This document shows, piece after piece, positions 21,004 through 32,889 of a DNA stretch of 64,000 bases. The DNA comes from Ovis canadensis (Eukaryota; Chordata; Mammalia; Artiodactyla; Bovidae): assembly GCF_042477335.2 (NCBI RefSeq), contig NC_091248.1:122038501-122102500 (forward strand). The letters run 5' to 3'. The first letter of the stretch is position 1, and each line of letters begins with the position of its first letter. The position numbers were made by a program, and so were the translations under genes. The notes under the pieces were generated by a model that worked only from the letters and a program-made list of their open reading frames with translations, did not search any database and was not told where the DNA came from.

Positions 21004-22396
21004 GTTCAGTTCAGTCTCTCAGTCGTGTCCGAATCTTTGCGACGCCATGAACCACAGCACACCAGACCTCCCTGTCCCTCACCAACTCCTGGAGTCCACT
21101 GAAAGCCATGTCCACTGAGTCAGTGTTGCCATCGAACCATCTCATCCTCTGTTGTCCCCTTCTCCTCCTGCCCCCAATCCCTCCGAGCTTCTGGGTCTTT
21201 TCAAATGAGTCAGCTCTTTGCATCAGGTGGCCAAAGTATTGGAGTTTCAGCTTCAAAATCATTTCTACCAATGAACACCCAGGACTGATCTCCTTTAGAA
21301 TGGACTGGTTGGATCTCCTTGCAGTCCAAGGGACTCTCAAGAGTCTTGTCCAAAACCACAGCTCAAAAGCATCAATTCTTTGGCGCTCAGCCTTCTTCAC
21401 AGTCCAACTCTCACATCCATACATGACCACTGGAAAATCAATAGCCCTGACTAGATGGACCTTTGTTGGCAAAGTAATGTCTCTGTTTTTAAATATGCTC
21501 TCTAGGTTGGTCATAACTTTCCTTCCAAGGAGTAAGCGTCTTTTAATTTCATGGCTGCAATCACCATCTGCAGTGGTTTTGGAGCCCCCCAAAATAAATT
21601 CAGCCACTGTTTCCACTGTTTCCCAATCTATTTGCCATGAAGTAATGGGACCAGATGCCATGATCTTCATTTTCTGAATGTTGAGCTTTAAGCCAACTTT
21701 TTCACTCTCCTCTTTCACTTTCAGCAAGAGGCTCTTTAGTTCCTCTTCACTTTCTGCCATAAGGGTGGTGTCATCTGCATATGTGAGGTTATTGATATTT
21801 CTCCCGGCAATCTTGATTCCAGCTTGTGCTTCCTCCAGCCCGGTGTTTCTCATATTGTACTCTGCATAGAAGTTAAATAAGCAGGGTGACAATATACAGC
21901 CTTGACATACTACTTTTCGTATTTGGAACCAGTCTGTTGTTCCATGTCCAGTTCTAACTGTTGCTTCCTGACCTGAATACAGATTTCTCAAGAGGCAGAT
22001 CAGGTGGTCTGGTATTCCCATCTCTTTCAGAATTTTCCACAGTTTATTGTAATCCACACAGTCAAAGGCTTTGGCATAGTCAATAAAGCAGAAATAGATG
22101 TTTTTCTGGAACTCTCTTGCTTTTTCTTTGATCCAGCGGATGTTGGCCATTTGATCTCTGGTTCCTCTGCCTTTTCTAAAACCAGCTTGAACATCTATCT
22201 GCAAGTTCATGGTTCACCTACTGCTGAAACCTGGCTTGGAAAATTTTGAGCATTACTAGCGTGTGAGATGAGTGCAATTTTGAGGTTTTGAGCATTCTTT
22301 AGGATTGCCTTTCTTTGGGATTGGAATGAAAACTGACCTTTTCCAGTCCTGTGGCCACTGCTGAGTTTTCCAAATTTGCTGGCATATTGAGTCCTG
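21004..22396 (-). mobile_element. BovB LINE, 5'-truncated, long open RT
   Basis: A 1.39-kb BovB copy on the - strand, from the 3' terminus at 21004 to a 5' truncation at about 22396 in the WKTQQWP-coding region (complement CAAATTTGCTGGCATATTGA). It carries the longest uninterrupted BovB reading frame in the window (21011-22210). A 6-base match TCCTGG flanks it loosely, too short to be a sure target-site duplication. Confidence 0.9.
21011..22210 (-). CDS. BovB reverse-transcriptase C-terminal ORF remnant (399 codons)
   Basis: An open frame covering most of the BovB RT domain and the complete C-terminal tail. RT motifs visible are VQAGFRKGRGTRDQ, CFIDYAKAFDCVDYNKLW (motif A with catalytic Asp), VVCQGCILSPCLFNF (motif B) and YADDTTLMAESEEEL (motif C with both catalytic Asp), followed by [30 protein letters not shown] and the basic GGRRRRGQQRMRW near the end. 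It lacks the endonuclease and N-terminal RT, and the ATG at 22208-22210 is a chance start, so it is a fossil fragment that has stayed open rather than a working gene. Confidence 0.7.
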   Translation of the reverse strand: MNLQIDVQAGFRKGRGTRDQMANIRWIKEKAREFQKNIYFCFIDYAKAFDCVDYNKLWKILKEMGIPDHLICLLRNLYSGQEATVRTGHGTTDWFQIRKVVCQGCILSPCLFNFYAEYNMRNTGLEEAQAGIKIAGRNINNLTYADDTTLMAESEEELKSLLLKVKEESEKVGLKLNIQKMKIMASGPITSWQIDWETVETVAEFILGGSKTTADGDCSHEIKRRLLLGRKVMTNLESIFKNRDITLPTKVHLVRAIDFPVVMYGCESWTVKKAERQRIDAFELWFWTRLLRVPWTARRSNQSILKEISPGCSLVEMILKLKLQYFGHLMQRADSFEKTQKLGGIGGRRRRGQQRMRWFDGNTDSVDMAFSGLQELVRDREVWCAVVHGVAKIRTRLRD

Positions 22397-22890
22397 GTAT
22401 TACTTCCTAAGAACTACTTGTAGTTGAATAACTGTCTCAGGGGTTGGCCTCTGGAGGATCCCAACCAATGCTTCTCTTAACTGGACCAATATTTATATTT
22501 ATTTAATGCATAATGGCAAACAATATTCACCAACATTGGTAATTTTGAACATGGAGAGAAAATTGACACGGTGAATTTTATGTTTACAAATATTAAATAT
22601 ATTTATAGAAGACTCATTATTTAGCAACGAAATGCTTTGTTGTCAGAATATATTTCACTACAAGTTCAAATTCATTTATGTCATTTCATTTATATTACAA
22701 GGACAGATTAAACAGTGTTCATTGATGGTCATAGATTTTGAACTCAGAGCACCTTTTATAAAAATCCTTATTGACTATATAATTTCAGGAATGTGACTTT
22801 GACTATTTTTTTTTATTTCTGGAGAAAATTTTGCATATCCAAATAGGCCCATTGTTTTCACTGAGTAGTTTTCCAAAACATATATTCTCT
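22397..22890. other. AT-rich intergenic DNA
   Basis: No gene or recognisable repeat between two BovB copies. Confidence 0.4.
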
Positions 22891-23171
22891 TCAGTTCAGT
22901 TCAGTCACTCAATCTTGTCCAACTCTTTGCAACCCCATGAATCGCAGCACGCCAGGCCTCCCTGTCCATCACCAACTCCCCGGAGTTCACTCAGATTCAT
23001 GTCTATCAAGTCAGTGATGTCATCCAGCCATCTCCTCCTCTGTGGTCTCCTTCTCCTCCTGCCCCCAATCCCTCCCAGCATCAGGGTCTTTTCCAATGAG
23101 TCAACTTTTCGCATGAGGTGGCCAAAGTACTGGAGTTTCAGCTTTAACATCTTTCCTTCCAAAGAAATCCT
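22891..23171 (-). mobile_element. BovB 3' fragment
   Basis: About 280 bases from the BovB 3' terminus (complement starts TTCAGTTCAGTTCAGTCACTC) to a truncation just after TTCCAAAGAAATCC. It encodes only the extreme C-terminal tail. Confidence 0.9.
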
Positions 23172-23489
23172 GAAATAATTAAATTAAATCATGTATTTCT
23201 AAAACTAGTTATAAGAGTCCTGCAGTAAATATTTATGTGGTCACATGGATTGTAAAGTCAAGCCCAAAGATAAGTCCATGTTTCAATCTTCTCTTATAAG
23301 CAATGATAGAGTTTTCCTTTGGAAGGTATTTTAAAAAAGTTATTATAATTATTTTAAGAATATTCATATGTAAACTTTATATATAAATCTAAATATGTGT
23401 ATGACATTTGTATGTATCTATGGGGGCCATATCTGAAGATAGAATCCATGAGCCATTGTTATGCATATGTTCAAATAGAGTCAGTTCTT
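23172..23489. other. AT-rich intergenic DNA
   Basis: Nothing recognised in this 318-base stretch. Confidence 0.35.
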
Positions 23490-23813
23490 CTTGACTTTTC
23501 CAAAACGGGGGCACTGTATTATGCTGTCAGTAGTAATGTATCCCTGTTCCATATCCTTGCCAAGTCCTTGTAGTTCCAAACTTTTGAATTTTGCCCGTCA
23601 GTGTGTTTTGCATTTTAATTTCTTTCTCTTTGGAGATCTAGGAAGGTTAGTACCTCTTAATCTTTTAATGTGCTCAGGGGTTATTCGGATAGTCTTTCAT
23701 GTGAAATGTTTGTTCAAGTATTTTGCTCAGTTTAAAATGGGTTATCTATCTTTGCATTCAAAATGTGCAGAAAATCTTTAAGTATTCTGAATATGAGCCC
23801 TGTATTGGTTATG

Positions 23814-23992
23814 TGTTAGTTGCTCGGGCTTGTCCGACTCTTTGCGAACTGTAGCCCACCAGGCTTGTCTGTCCAATTCTTAAGGAAAGAATGTTAGAGT
23901 GGATTGCCATTCCCATCTCCAGGGGATCGTCCTGATATTAGGGATCGAACCTGTGTCTCTTGGCAGGTAGATTCTTTACTACTAGCACAACC
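23814..23992 (-). mobile_element. Bov-tA SINE, diverged
   Basis: Complement of Bov-tA: a Bov-A body (TCCGACTCTTTGCGAACTGT, GCCCACCAGGCTTG) and then a tRNA-related head (GGGATCGAACCTGTGTCTCT, GCAGGTAGATTCTTTACTAC). It lies inside the ancient L1. Confidence 0.85.
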
Positions 23993-24112
23993 TGTATAAG
24001 TTATACATGTTGTAAATATTTCCTTCCACTCTGTGGATTTCATTTTTGCTCTCTTAATGATGGCTCTTGATAAAATGCAAGTTAGATTCTTAATTTTATC
24101 AATCTATTCTTT

Positions 24113-24768
24113 CAGTTCAGTTCAGTTGCTCAGTCATGTCTGACTCTTTGCGACACCATGAATTGCAGCACGCCAGGCTTCCCTGTCCATCACCAACTCC
24201 CGGAGTTCACTCAGACTCATGTCCATTGAGTCTATGATGCCATCCAGCCATCTCATCCTCTGTCATCCCCTTCTCCTCCTGCCCCAATCCCTCCCAGCAT
24301 CAGGGTCTTTTCCAGTGAGTCAACTCTTCGCATGAGGTGGCCAAAGTATTGGAGTTTCAGCTTTAGCATCAGTCCTTCCAGTGAACATCCAGGACTGATC
24401 TCCTTTAGGATGGACTGGTTGGATCTCCTGGCAGCCCAAGGGACTCTCAAGAGTCTTCTCCAACACCACAGTTCAAAAGCATCAATTCTACGGCGCTCAG
24501 CTTTCTTCACAGTCCAACTCTCACATCCATACATGAACACTGGAAAAACCATAGCCTTGACTAGACCGACCTTTGTTGGCAAGGTAATATCTCTGCTTTT
24601 CAATATGCTATCTAGGTTGATCATAACTTTCCTTCCAAGGAGTAAGCGTCATATAATTTCATGGCTGCAGTCACCATCTGCAGTGATTTTGGAGCCCCAA
24701 AAAATAAAGTCTGACACTGTTTCCACTATTTCCCCATCTATTTCCCATGAAGTGATGGGACCAGATCT
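24113..24768 (-). mobile_element. BovB 3' fragment inside ancient L1
   Basis: A 656-base 5'-truncated BovB. It encodes the RT C-terminal tail; the open stretch 24253-24624 reads [20 protein letters not shown] and [20 protein letters not shown]. The truncation falls in the complement of the ATCTGGTCCCATCACTTC region. Confidence 0.92.
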
Positions 24769-25763
24769 TTAATACTGTTTTAATTCTCTTTCATAAATTT
24801 TTTCTCCCTCTGACATTTTCACTATGTCACTAATATTCTACAAAGCTTTTTTTTTAATATGTGATTTGTAGATCTGAAACCCATCTGATTTTTTTAGTGT
24901 GTTGGGAGAAGTCATGGTTCGTCTTTATCCTCATAGCTAGCCAACTGATTCAGCATTATTTATTAAAATCACTGGTGCCTTTATCTTGGTTCAAGTATGT
25001 ATGTGTGTGTGCATGTGTGTGTACACATTTCTGAATTTCTGAGTTAAACATGCTATTTTTTGTGTTTGTTTATCCTTGTTCCAATACAACATTGATTGAA
25101 AATGTAAAGTCACTGTAACCTTGTAGGTATCAATATTCCCAAGTGGGTCATTTTATTGATACTTCATTCTTCTTCAAGATTGCTCTGTCTCTTCTTGAAC
25201 TTTGATAATTTCACATCAAATTTATAATGAGATTCTCAATTTCTATACATGAAATTTCTTCTTGCATTCTGGTTTTGACTTTATTGACCCAAAAGAACAG
25301 TTTGAATAGATTTGCAGTCTTTATAAAATGCTCATTCCATAAGCAGGGTATGTAAGTCCTCCCATTTTGTACATCATCCATGAATGCCTATTTTTTTTTT
25401 AGTGTACATCTGTAATAATAGATCATCCATAGAGATTCTGTTCTTAACATACACAATTTTTTATCAGTAATTATATTTTATTTTCCACTTTAAATCCTAG
25501 CCCTTCTTTTTCTTCCTGTTGCCTTATTGACAGCTAGTTCTTAGGTCATATTAAAAAGAATTGGTTTTAGGGGAGCATGTTAAAATCATATTCTAACTCT
25601 AAAGGAAAAATTTTTAAGTTTTACTGTTAATAAAAAAGTAAAGTTTTTGTTTGAATAGATGAAAAAACTTGTCTTCTATATAAAATTTGCTAAATTATTT
25701 TATAGTGAATTTTCTTCTTTTGGCAAATTGTTTATTTTATTACAACTTTGTAGTATCTTATAT

Positions 25764-25975
25764 GGGCTTCCCTGGTGGCTCAGACAGTAAAGAATCCTCC
25801 TGCAGTGCAGGAGACCTGGGTTTGATCCTTGGGTTGGGAAGATCCTCTGAAGGAGGGCATGGCAACTCACCCCAGTATTCTTGCCTAGAGAATCCCCATG
25901 GACAGAGGAGCCTGGCAGGCTACAGTCCACGGGGTCACAAAGAGCTGGACGTGACTTAGCAACTAAGCACAGCAC
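25764..25975 (+). mobile_element. Bov-tA SINE with target-site duplication
   Basis: A complete Bov-tA (GGGCTTCCCTGGTGGCTCAG head, GGTTTGATCCTTGGGTTGG B-box-like region, GACTTAGCAACTAAGCACAG end). The flanks AGTATCTTATAT (25752-25763) and AGTATCTTGTAT (25976-25987) match at 11 of 12 bases and are its target-site duplication. Confidence 0.93.
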
Positions 25976-27439
25976 AGTATCTTGTATATATCCTTCTATC
26001 CTTTGGTCTGATATCAATATTGCTATTACCGGTCACTGTTGGCATGAAGCATGTTTTTTCATCATTTTGCCATCAATCACTTTTTTTGGTTTTGAGTGTA
26101 CGTGCATGTCTCTGTGTATTTGTGTTTAAAAGTGACTGTTGTAAAGGTTTGTATGTGGATTTTCTGTTTTTAATCTGATATGACCATCTCTATCTTGATG
26201 AATATATTTAATTCATTTACATTTAATACATTAATGGAAACACTTATTTCTGTTATTGTATTTTGTGCTTTCTGAATATCAACCATTTTTTTTTCTGTTT
26301 TTTCCTTGTATTCTACCTTCTTGTTTGATTGACAATGCTTTTAATGCTTGATTTGTTTGCAGTATAATTTTGAAAATCATTGATTCCATCCTTTTTTGAT
26401 TCATGGTTTTTTGAAGTGTTAACATAAAAATGCATGATGTACAGTAATAAATTTAGAATATTCAATATTTTGAGCCTCCTCAAGAATTTAGCACTCTTTA
26501 TTTTTAAATAGTCTCTTTTCCTTCATTTATGTTTTTCAAATTTTAGTTTCACCCTTTTTAAATATAAAAATAATTATTTCATAGCCCATAAGTTATCAAA
26601 TATAAGATTATATTTTATTACTTTGTTCAGTATTATTTGTATGTATTTGATTCATTCTGAATTCACTTCTACTCAGTGCGGAATACTTTTTATTGGTATG
26701 CTAAATAGTTATAGGCTCTAAACATTTGTAATTTACATGTGAAATAATTTCATTTTGTTCTCATTCATTCAAGAGAGTTCTTGCAGTTATAAAACTCTTG
26801 ATTGAGAACTTCTCTGCCTCTTGAGACATTAAAGATATTACCTTTTTGTCTTCAGATCTTGCTGATAAGAAATTCACTGTTAGTCAAATTGTTGATCCTA
26901 TATAGACACTTTTATCTCTAATGTTTTTAATATTTCCTTTTGATCTTCAGACAATAATGCAACAAAATATTTTAAGAGACAAATGAAACTATCACTTTTC
27001 TTAAAAATTGCAAAACTTATGAAATAAAAACTAAGATTTTAATTTGTTATGGCAGCCCTAGGCAAAGATAAGCAAACATTTGTGTATTTATATTTATTGA
27101 GAACTTGTTTTTAACCAATCTTAATCTCAAATTTTTGATCTAAAGATTTTATCTTTAATTATTAGAAGGTCTTCAAGTCCTTATGGGTGCATTTACCTTT
27201 ATTGTTTTCTTTCAGAATGCATTTTTGTCAATTTGGAAATTAAGTCTTTGTTCAATTTGGAACATTCTTGGTAAAATCTCTTCAAATATTGCTTTTTAAA
27301 AAATCACATCCCTTATTATCTCTCTGGAAATATTATCTTGTTTATGTTTCACCTCTCCATCTTTATCATGCCTGTGAGTTAAATTTTCAAGGTCTCCCCC
27401 TATTTTCCACCTGGCACTAATGTAGTGTTACAGGTCAAT

Positions 27440-27845
27440 TTTACTTCAAGTAACAAAAAAGCAAACTTGTAGAGAAAGACATCAGATTTGTAGGGCTGAA
27501 GGTGAGGAATAGTTGAGAGGGAACTGAATGAAGGTGATCCAAAGGTACAAACTTTTAGTTATAGGATAAGTTAAGTCTTCTAAGAATGTAATGTACATGA
27601 AGAATATAATTAACACAGCTGTATACTACATGTCAATGTGAATAAGAGAGTTAATCCCAAGATTCTCACAAGAAAGAAATACCTTTATGTCTATATGAGA
27701 GGCTGGATGCTTACTGTGCTTATCACGGTCATCAGGTCACAAGGTATGTAGGTCAAATTGTTATGCCATACACCTTAAACTTATAAAGGGTTGCATGTCA
27801 GCTGTAACTTGATACAATTAGAAGAGAATAAATAAATTAAATAAA
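27440..27845 (+). mobile_element. L1M-type 3' UTR
   Basis: Forward-strand 3' UTR of an old L1: GGTACAAACTTTTAGTTATA, GATAAGTTAAGTCTTCTAAG, GTAATGTACATGA and CACCTTAAACTTATAAAGGG in consensus order, then an A-rich end (AAATAAATTAAATAAA). No ORF2 sequence precedes it; the copy is short and oriented opposite to the L1 on its left. Confidence 0.65.
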
Positions 27846-27909
27846 ATATCCAAATGAAGAATCTACCCCTTGTCTATACATGTTGAAATCTAGGTAGATT
27901 CTTTTTAAT

Positions 27910-27995
27910 ATAAATGTATTTATTTTTAATTGTAGGATAATTACTTTACAGTATTGTGTTGGTTTCTGCCAAACATTAACATGGATCAGCCACAG
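27910..27995 (-). mobile_element. Ruminant L1 3'-end fragment
   Basis: Complement of the L1 3' terminus (TTAATTGTAGGATAATTACT, TTGTGTTGGTTTCTGCCAAA, ATGGATCAGCCACAGG). A scrap of about 90 bases, similar to the one at 19820. Confidence 0.55.
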
Positions 27996-28000
27996 GTATT

Positions 28001-28796
28001 AAATATAATCTTTCAGTGCATTATTTCCCTATTTTAATCTCCAGTATTTTATCCTCTTTATTGAGTTTTAAAAATGAATGACACTGCTTATTTCCTGAAT
28101 GACTCATAGATTCTTTTTTCATGTGCAGTGACTATTTTATACCTCCATTTTCTTTACTGCTTATAATTTATTAAAACTTTAGTAAATGCAAGACTTTCAT
28201 TGATCTATTGGACTATTTAATCATGCTTACATTAGATTCTTTGTAAGACTGTGCAACATATTCAGTTACAACTTGGGTAAACAAAAGGTTTCATTGTTTG
28301 ACTCGTACACCTTTAGCACTAACTGGTTTGTATTTGAATATTGTTTTTTTAATCACATTCTGAGTAGGAAAGTTTTATTAGTATTATTCAAAATTAATTT
28401 GATTTTTCATCCTATCTTCCCTCTGTTTTGTGATGATGACTTTTTGTTTTCCTTCCTTCTATCATAATCTCCTAATAGAGAACCGGATCTCATTAAGGGC
28501 ATTTCAGGCTCTGATAAACCAATGAGAAAGCAAGCATATTGAATATTATATATATGCCTTTAATTCAGCAACTCTATAGGTATTTTCAACCTCCTTTCAT
28601 CTTTTTATAACTGGCCCTCTTTACATGTTGGGACATGCCTTCACCCCTCATCCAGGTCACTTACAACTCTGACAGCTTCCTGCCCTTGCAGAGTCTGGAC
28701 TTTAGACAGAGGCAAGGCATCAGGACCTTTTCAGATTCCTCTGAGCATTTTCCCAGCCCTGGTCATGTGTTTGGCCTTATAGTTTCCCAGCAGTAT
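28001..28796. other. Intergenic DNA
   Basis: About 800 bases of AT-rich, apparently single-copy DNA with only chance ORFs. Confidence 0.35.
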
Positions 28797-29088
28797 CTGC
28801 TGCTGCTGCTGCTGCTGCTGCTGCTACTGCTAAGTCGCTTCAGTCGTGTCTGACTCTGTGCAACCCCATAGACAGCAGCCCACCAGGCTACCCTGTCCCT
28901 GGGATTCTCCAGGCAAGAACACTGGAGTGGGTTGCCATTTCCTTCTCCAATGCATGAAAGTCAAATGTGAAAGTGAAGTCACTCAGTTGTGTCTGACCCT
29001 CAGGGACCCCATGGACTGCAGCCTTCCAGGTTCCTCCATACATGGGATTTTCCAGGCAGAGTGCTGGAGTGGGGTGCCATTGCTTTCT
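28797..29088 (+). mobile_element. Bov-A2 SINE (dimer) with (CTG)n head
   Basis: A Bov-A2 dimer: TAAGTCGCTTCAGTCGTGTC opens unit one, GTGAAAGTGAAGTCACTCAG opens unit two and TGCCATTGCTTTCTCTG closes it. It is headed by a CTG/TGC trinucleotide run at 28797-28830. The trinucleotide run belongs to this SINE type and is often length-variable. Confidence 0.92.
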
Positions 29089-29263
29089 CTGAATAGTATT
29101 GGGGAGCTATTCAAAACATCTATTTACCAAATCATCTTATTTCCAATTCTTCCACTCAGGGTATTATGTTAGTCTATAGTTTACCCCCAACTTTTATTAC
29201 TTGCCTCATGTGGCAGCAGCTGATAGTTTTGCCTTCAAAGACTTTCAACAGTTGCCTCTGGGT

Positions 29264-30147
29264 ACTTATATGCAGAGTACATCATGAGAAACACTGGGCT
29301 GGAAGAATCACAAGCTGGAATCAAGATTGCCAGGAGAAATATCAATAACCTCACATATGCAGATGACACCATTATGGCAGAAAGTGAAGAGGAACTAAAA
29401 AGCCTCTTGATGAAAGTGAAAAGAGGAGAGTGAAAAAGTTGACTTAAAGCTCAACATTCAGAAAATGAAGATCATGGCATCTGGTCCCATCACTTCATGG
29501 GAAATAGATGGGGAAACAGTGGAAACAGTGTCAGACTTTATTTTGTGGGGCTCCAAAATCACTGCAGATGGTGACTGCAGCCATGAAATTAAAAGACGCT
29601 TACTCCTTGGAAGGAAAGTTATGACCAACCTAGATAGCATATTCAAAAGCAGAGACATTACTTTGCCAGCTAAGGTCCGTCTAGTCTAGGCTATGGTTTT
29701 TCCAGTGGTCATGTATGGATGTGAGAGTTGGACTGTGAAGAAAGCTGAGCGCCAAAAAATTGATACTTTTGAACTGTGGTGTTGGAGAAGACTCTTGAGA
29801 GTCCCTTGGACTGCCAGGAGATCCAACCAGTCCATTCTGAAGGAGATCAGCCCTGGGATTTCTTTGGAAGGAATTATGCTAAAGCTGAAACTCCAGGACT
29901 TTGGCCACCTCATGCGAAGAGTTGACTCATTGGAAAAGACCCTGATGCTGGGAGAGGTTGAGGGCAGGAGGAGAAGGGGACAACAGAGGATGAGATGGCT
30001 GGGTGGCATCATTGACTCAATGGACGTGAATCTGAGTGAACTCCGGGAGTTGGTGATGGACAGGGAGACCTGGCGTGCTACAATTCATGAGGTCGCAAAG
30101 AGTCAGACACAACTGAGCAAATGAACTGAACTGAAGTGAACTGAGCC
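29264..30147 (+). mobile_element. BovB LINE, 5'-truncated
   Basis: About 880 bases of BovB starting in ACTTATATGCAGAGTACATC (RT motif B/C region) and ending in the CTGAACTGAAGTGAACTGA terminus. RT motif C is present but shortened by one codon (YADDTIMAES for YADDTTLMAES), a frameshift lies near 29420, and a stop stands near 29688. C-terminal tail ORFs are at 29465-29689 and 29693-30124. Confidence 0.92.
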
Positions 30148-31295
30148 ACCTCTGCAGTGGGAGAGTTTTGAGTTAATTACATAAAGGAAGTTCTGTGAGT
30201 GCATCCTTCAAGGACAGGTCAAATCCAACATCCAGAATTCTGTGAGTATAAAATATATTCTGCTCCTTTTGGTAGTGAGTGTACATCAAAAATGCAGACT
30301 ATCTTGCTTAGAACTGCTCCTGAGCTAGGGAGTAGGGGATGGTATCAGGGCAAGTTAAAATGCTACAGATCTCTCAGGTTGATTTTCAGGCTTGTTTTCC
30401 ATATTAAGCAAGAGTGTGGTTGCTATGGCTTTTGATTAGATTCCAGAATTCCAAAAAGGATTATTTTGACAGGTGTTTCCATTCTATATGTTGCTTTTCT
30501 AGAGAGAACTACGTCTAATTCTTCTGTTCCATTTTTCTTTTCCCTGTGTCCCTCCACAGAGTTAATGTTTTCTTGATCTTCTAACTCAGATGTAGATTTA
30601 ACATGTTGATTTGTAAAGACATGTGACAGGCTTTAATCTCATCCAATTTTTTAAAAGAAGAATCCTTACATTTTTGAATGGGAATATGAACTGCTCATGG
30701 GCTAAATTTATCAGTGTAATTAAGTAATTAATATTGAGTAGAAAGAAAGGCTAATAAAAGTCAGTAGTTGTACTTTTCTGTCAAAATGCATGGAAATTAG
30801 AACCTTTTACCTTCTATCAGCCTGTGCCCCGCATGTGTGCTACTGTTGTGTATTTAGTTCAGTCTTATTTTAGGTACTAGAACACCACCAGTATTCCTAC
30901 CATCAATATCTGCTTAGTTTACAGACATATGTACTACCTTCTTTGCTCTTTATTTCTTTTTACAGTGTGAACTTTCTTTCTGGGATTACTTCTTTTCTGC
31001 TTGAAATGAAATATTAGAATTTCCTTCAGTGAGAAGAGTTGAATCCAGGCTGGCTCTGCTCAAGGGTAGGGTTAGTTGTTTTTAATAGACGAGTATGGTG
31101 CAGGGCATGTAGTCTCTCCTCTTGCCAGAAACTGAAGTCTAAATCTCAGAGTTTGTAAACTCTTTCAAATTTGAACCTTTGGTTTTTAACTTTCCACTTC
31201 AAAATGGGGAGATTTTGGTTTTTTTTTTTATGATTTTTCATACTTCTCTAACAGGTGACTTTTTCGGATTCTTTAATGCTATTTTTACATTGTAA
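30148..31295. other. Intergenic DNA
   Basis: AT-rich sequence without a recognised gene or repeat. Confidence 0.35.
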
Positions 31296-31513
31296 ATGTA
31301 AGAAAGTGAAAGCGCTAGTCACTCACTTGTGTCTGACTCTTGGTGACCCCATGGACTGTAGCCCACCAGGCTCCTCTGTCCATGGAATTCTCCAGACAAG
31401 AATACTGGAATGGGTTGCCATTCCCTTCTCTAAGGGATCATCCCAACCCAGGTTCAAACCCAGGTCTCCTGCATCGCAGGCAGATTCTTCACTGTCTGAG
31501 CCACCAGGATTTG
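31296..31513 (-). mobile_element. Bov-tA SINE
   Basis: Complement of Bov-tA: AGTGAAAGCGCTAGTCACTC at the left, GGACTGTAGCCCACCAGGCT in the body, and GCAGGCAGATTCTTCACTGT with CTGAGCCACCAGG as the tRNA-related head at the right. Confidence 0.92.
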
Positions 31514-32730
31514 TTATTTATATTCTGTTTATCCACCATCATGCTCACAATTTTGACTGTTTCTTCTCTATTTAAATGAATAATGTTGCACAATAGTCCT
31601 GCTATCACAGTTTATGTATATATCTGTAATTTACAATCGACTGAGAAATAATTTTTCATAATATCTAATAGGGCATATTTTACAAATTTCTGTGTATATA
31701 GAAATTACATATATGTGTGTATATATACATATTTGTTTAATAACTATTTATTATTATAATCATATTACTAAATGTATTACAGTAATGACTACCTCCACCC
31801 CAGCTCCTAGAGCTTCTGAGTGCTGGGCTGTGGCAGGTGTCTTCTATTCCTCAGCAGCTTTCTTGGCATCCCTTCCCAGTGTGGTTGAGTGGTGGTCCTT
31901 CTCAGCCAATAGACCAACTCTATTGTTTTGAGAATAACCTGGCTACAGGCTTCATATACAGATATTTCTTCTGAATAGGGCTCTGACATGGCCAAAAAAG
32001 CAAAAGGACCTTATAACCTAATAGATAAATGTGTTAATAGAGTAATGACTGATGCTGGAAAACAGAATTCGGATAACTGTTATAGTAAGCTCTTTACTGA
32101 AACAGTATAAGAGTTTTACAATATAGTTATTTCTTACTATTTCCTACACTATCATCTAATATGGATAATTATTGGACTCAAGATTACTGTTCTGATAGAA
32201 ATATGTGTCCTACCACAAAAGAGGATAGAATGAGTGTGCCAATCCACTGGCTAAAGGAATATTTTAAAGCTCCCTAGCTCAGTTACTGAGCTGTCCCAGT
32301 AAAGAATAGCATATCCTTTGTTTACTGAGCTGCAATTATTTTAATGACTCTATTGGAAAGAAGAAACTTTATTTAGGCTATTTTAAACTAGATAGGTTAA
32401 CAGAAAGATAGATAAATAGCTAGTAGGAAGAAAGAAAGAATGAAAGGAAGCATGGAAGGATGGAAGAGAGGGAAGGAAGGATGGAAGAGAGGGAAGGAAG
32501 GAAGGAATAGATCTGACCAAGAATTTCCATGTCCTAGAAATTAGTGTAAGAAAGGAATGTAGACATGAAAGTATATGTAGAAAATATAGTCACTGTAGCA
32601 CTATAATCCACACAACCTAGTTAGAAAATGATATACTAAATAAAATGTTCATATTGTACAGATGTTTAAAGTGTATTGCAAATAAATAATTGATATGAAA
32701 AATATACATGATGTTATTCTAAATGAAAGA
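31514..32730. other. Intergenic DNA with a purine-rich repeat
   Basis: No gene recognised. AT-rich on both sides of a GGAA-rich simple repeat at 32425-32508. Confidence 0.4.
32425..32508. repeat. (GGAA/GAAA)n purine-rich simple repeat
   Basis: Imperfect tetranucleotide repeat (GGAAGAAAGAAAGAATG and GGGAAGGAAGGATGGAAG units) with all purines on the + strand except rare T and C. Confidence 0.85.
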
Positions 32731-32889
32731 AGACAGAGGATGAGATGACTGGATGGCATCACCGACTCGATGGACATGGGTTTGGGTGGACTCCGGGAGT
32801 TGGTGATGGACAGGGAGGCCTGGCATGCTGCGATTCATGGGGTCGCAAAGAGTTGGACACGACTGAGTGACTGAACTGAACTGAACTGA
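32731..32889 (+). mobile_element. BovB 3'-terminal fragment
   Basis: The last ~160 bases of BovB (GACAGAGGATGAGATG to CTGAACTGAACTGAACTGA). It is little diverged, so a short but relatively young insertion. Confidence 0.92.

Larger units (their letters stand above)
23490..27420 (-). mobile_element. Ancient L1 (L1M-like), interrupted three times
   Basis: A highly diverged L1 in reverse orientation. Complement ORF2 landmarks appear in consensus order: GAAATGTTTGTTCAAGTATT (about 23700), a TCAGCATTATTTATTAAAAT-like stretch (about 24950), CTTCAAGATTGCTCTGTCTC (about 25175), a CATTTACATTTAATACATTA stretch (about 26215) and GAAATTCACTGTTAGTC (about 26870). It is split by a Bov-tA at 23814-23992, a BovB at 24113-24768 and a Bov-tA at 25764-25975. 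Its edges are uncertain by 100 bases or more. Confidence 0.65.

Noticed and set aside
20991-22396. TCCTGG as target-site duplication of the BovB at 21004-22396
   Set aside because: Six bases at loosely placed positions are too few to separate from chance.
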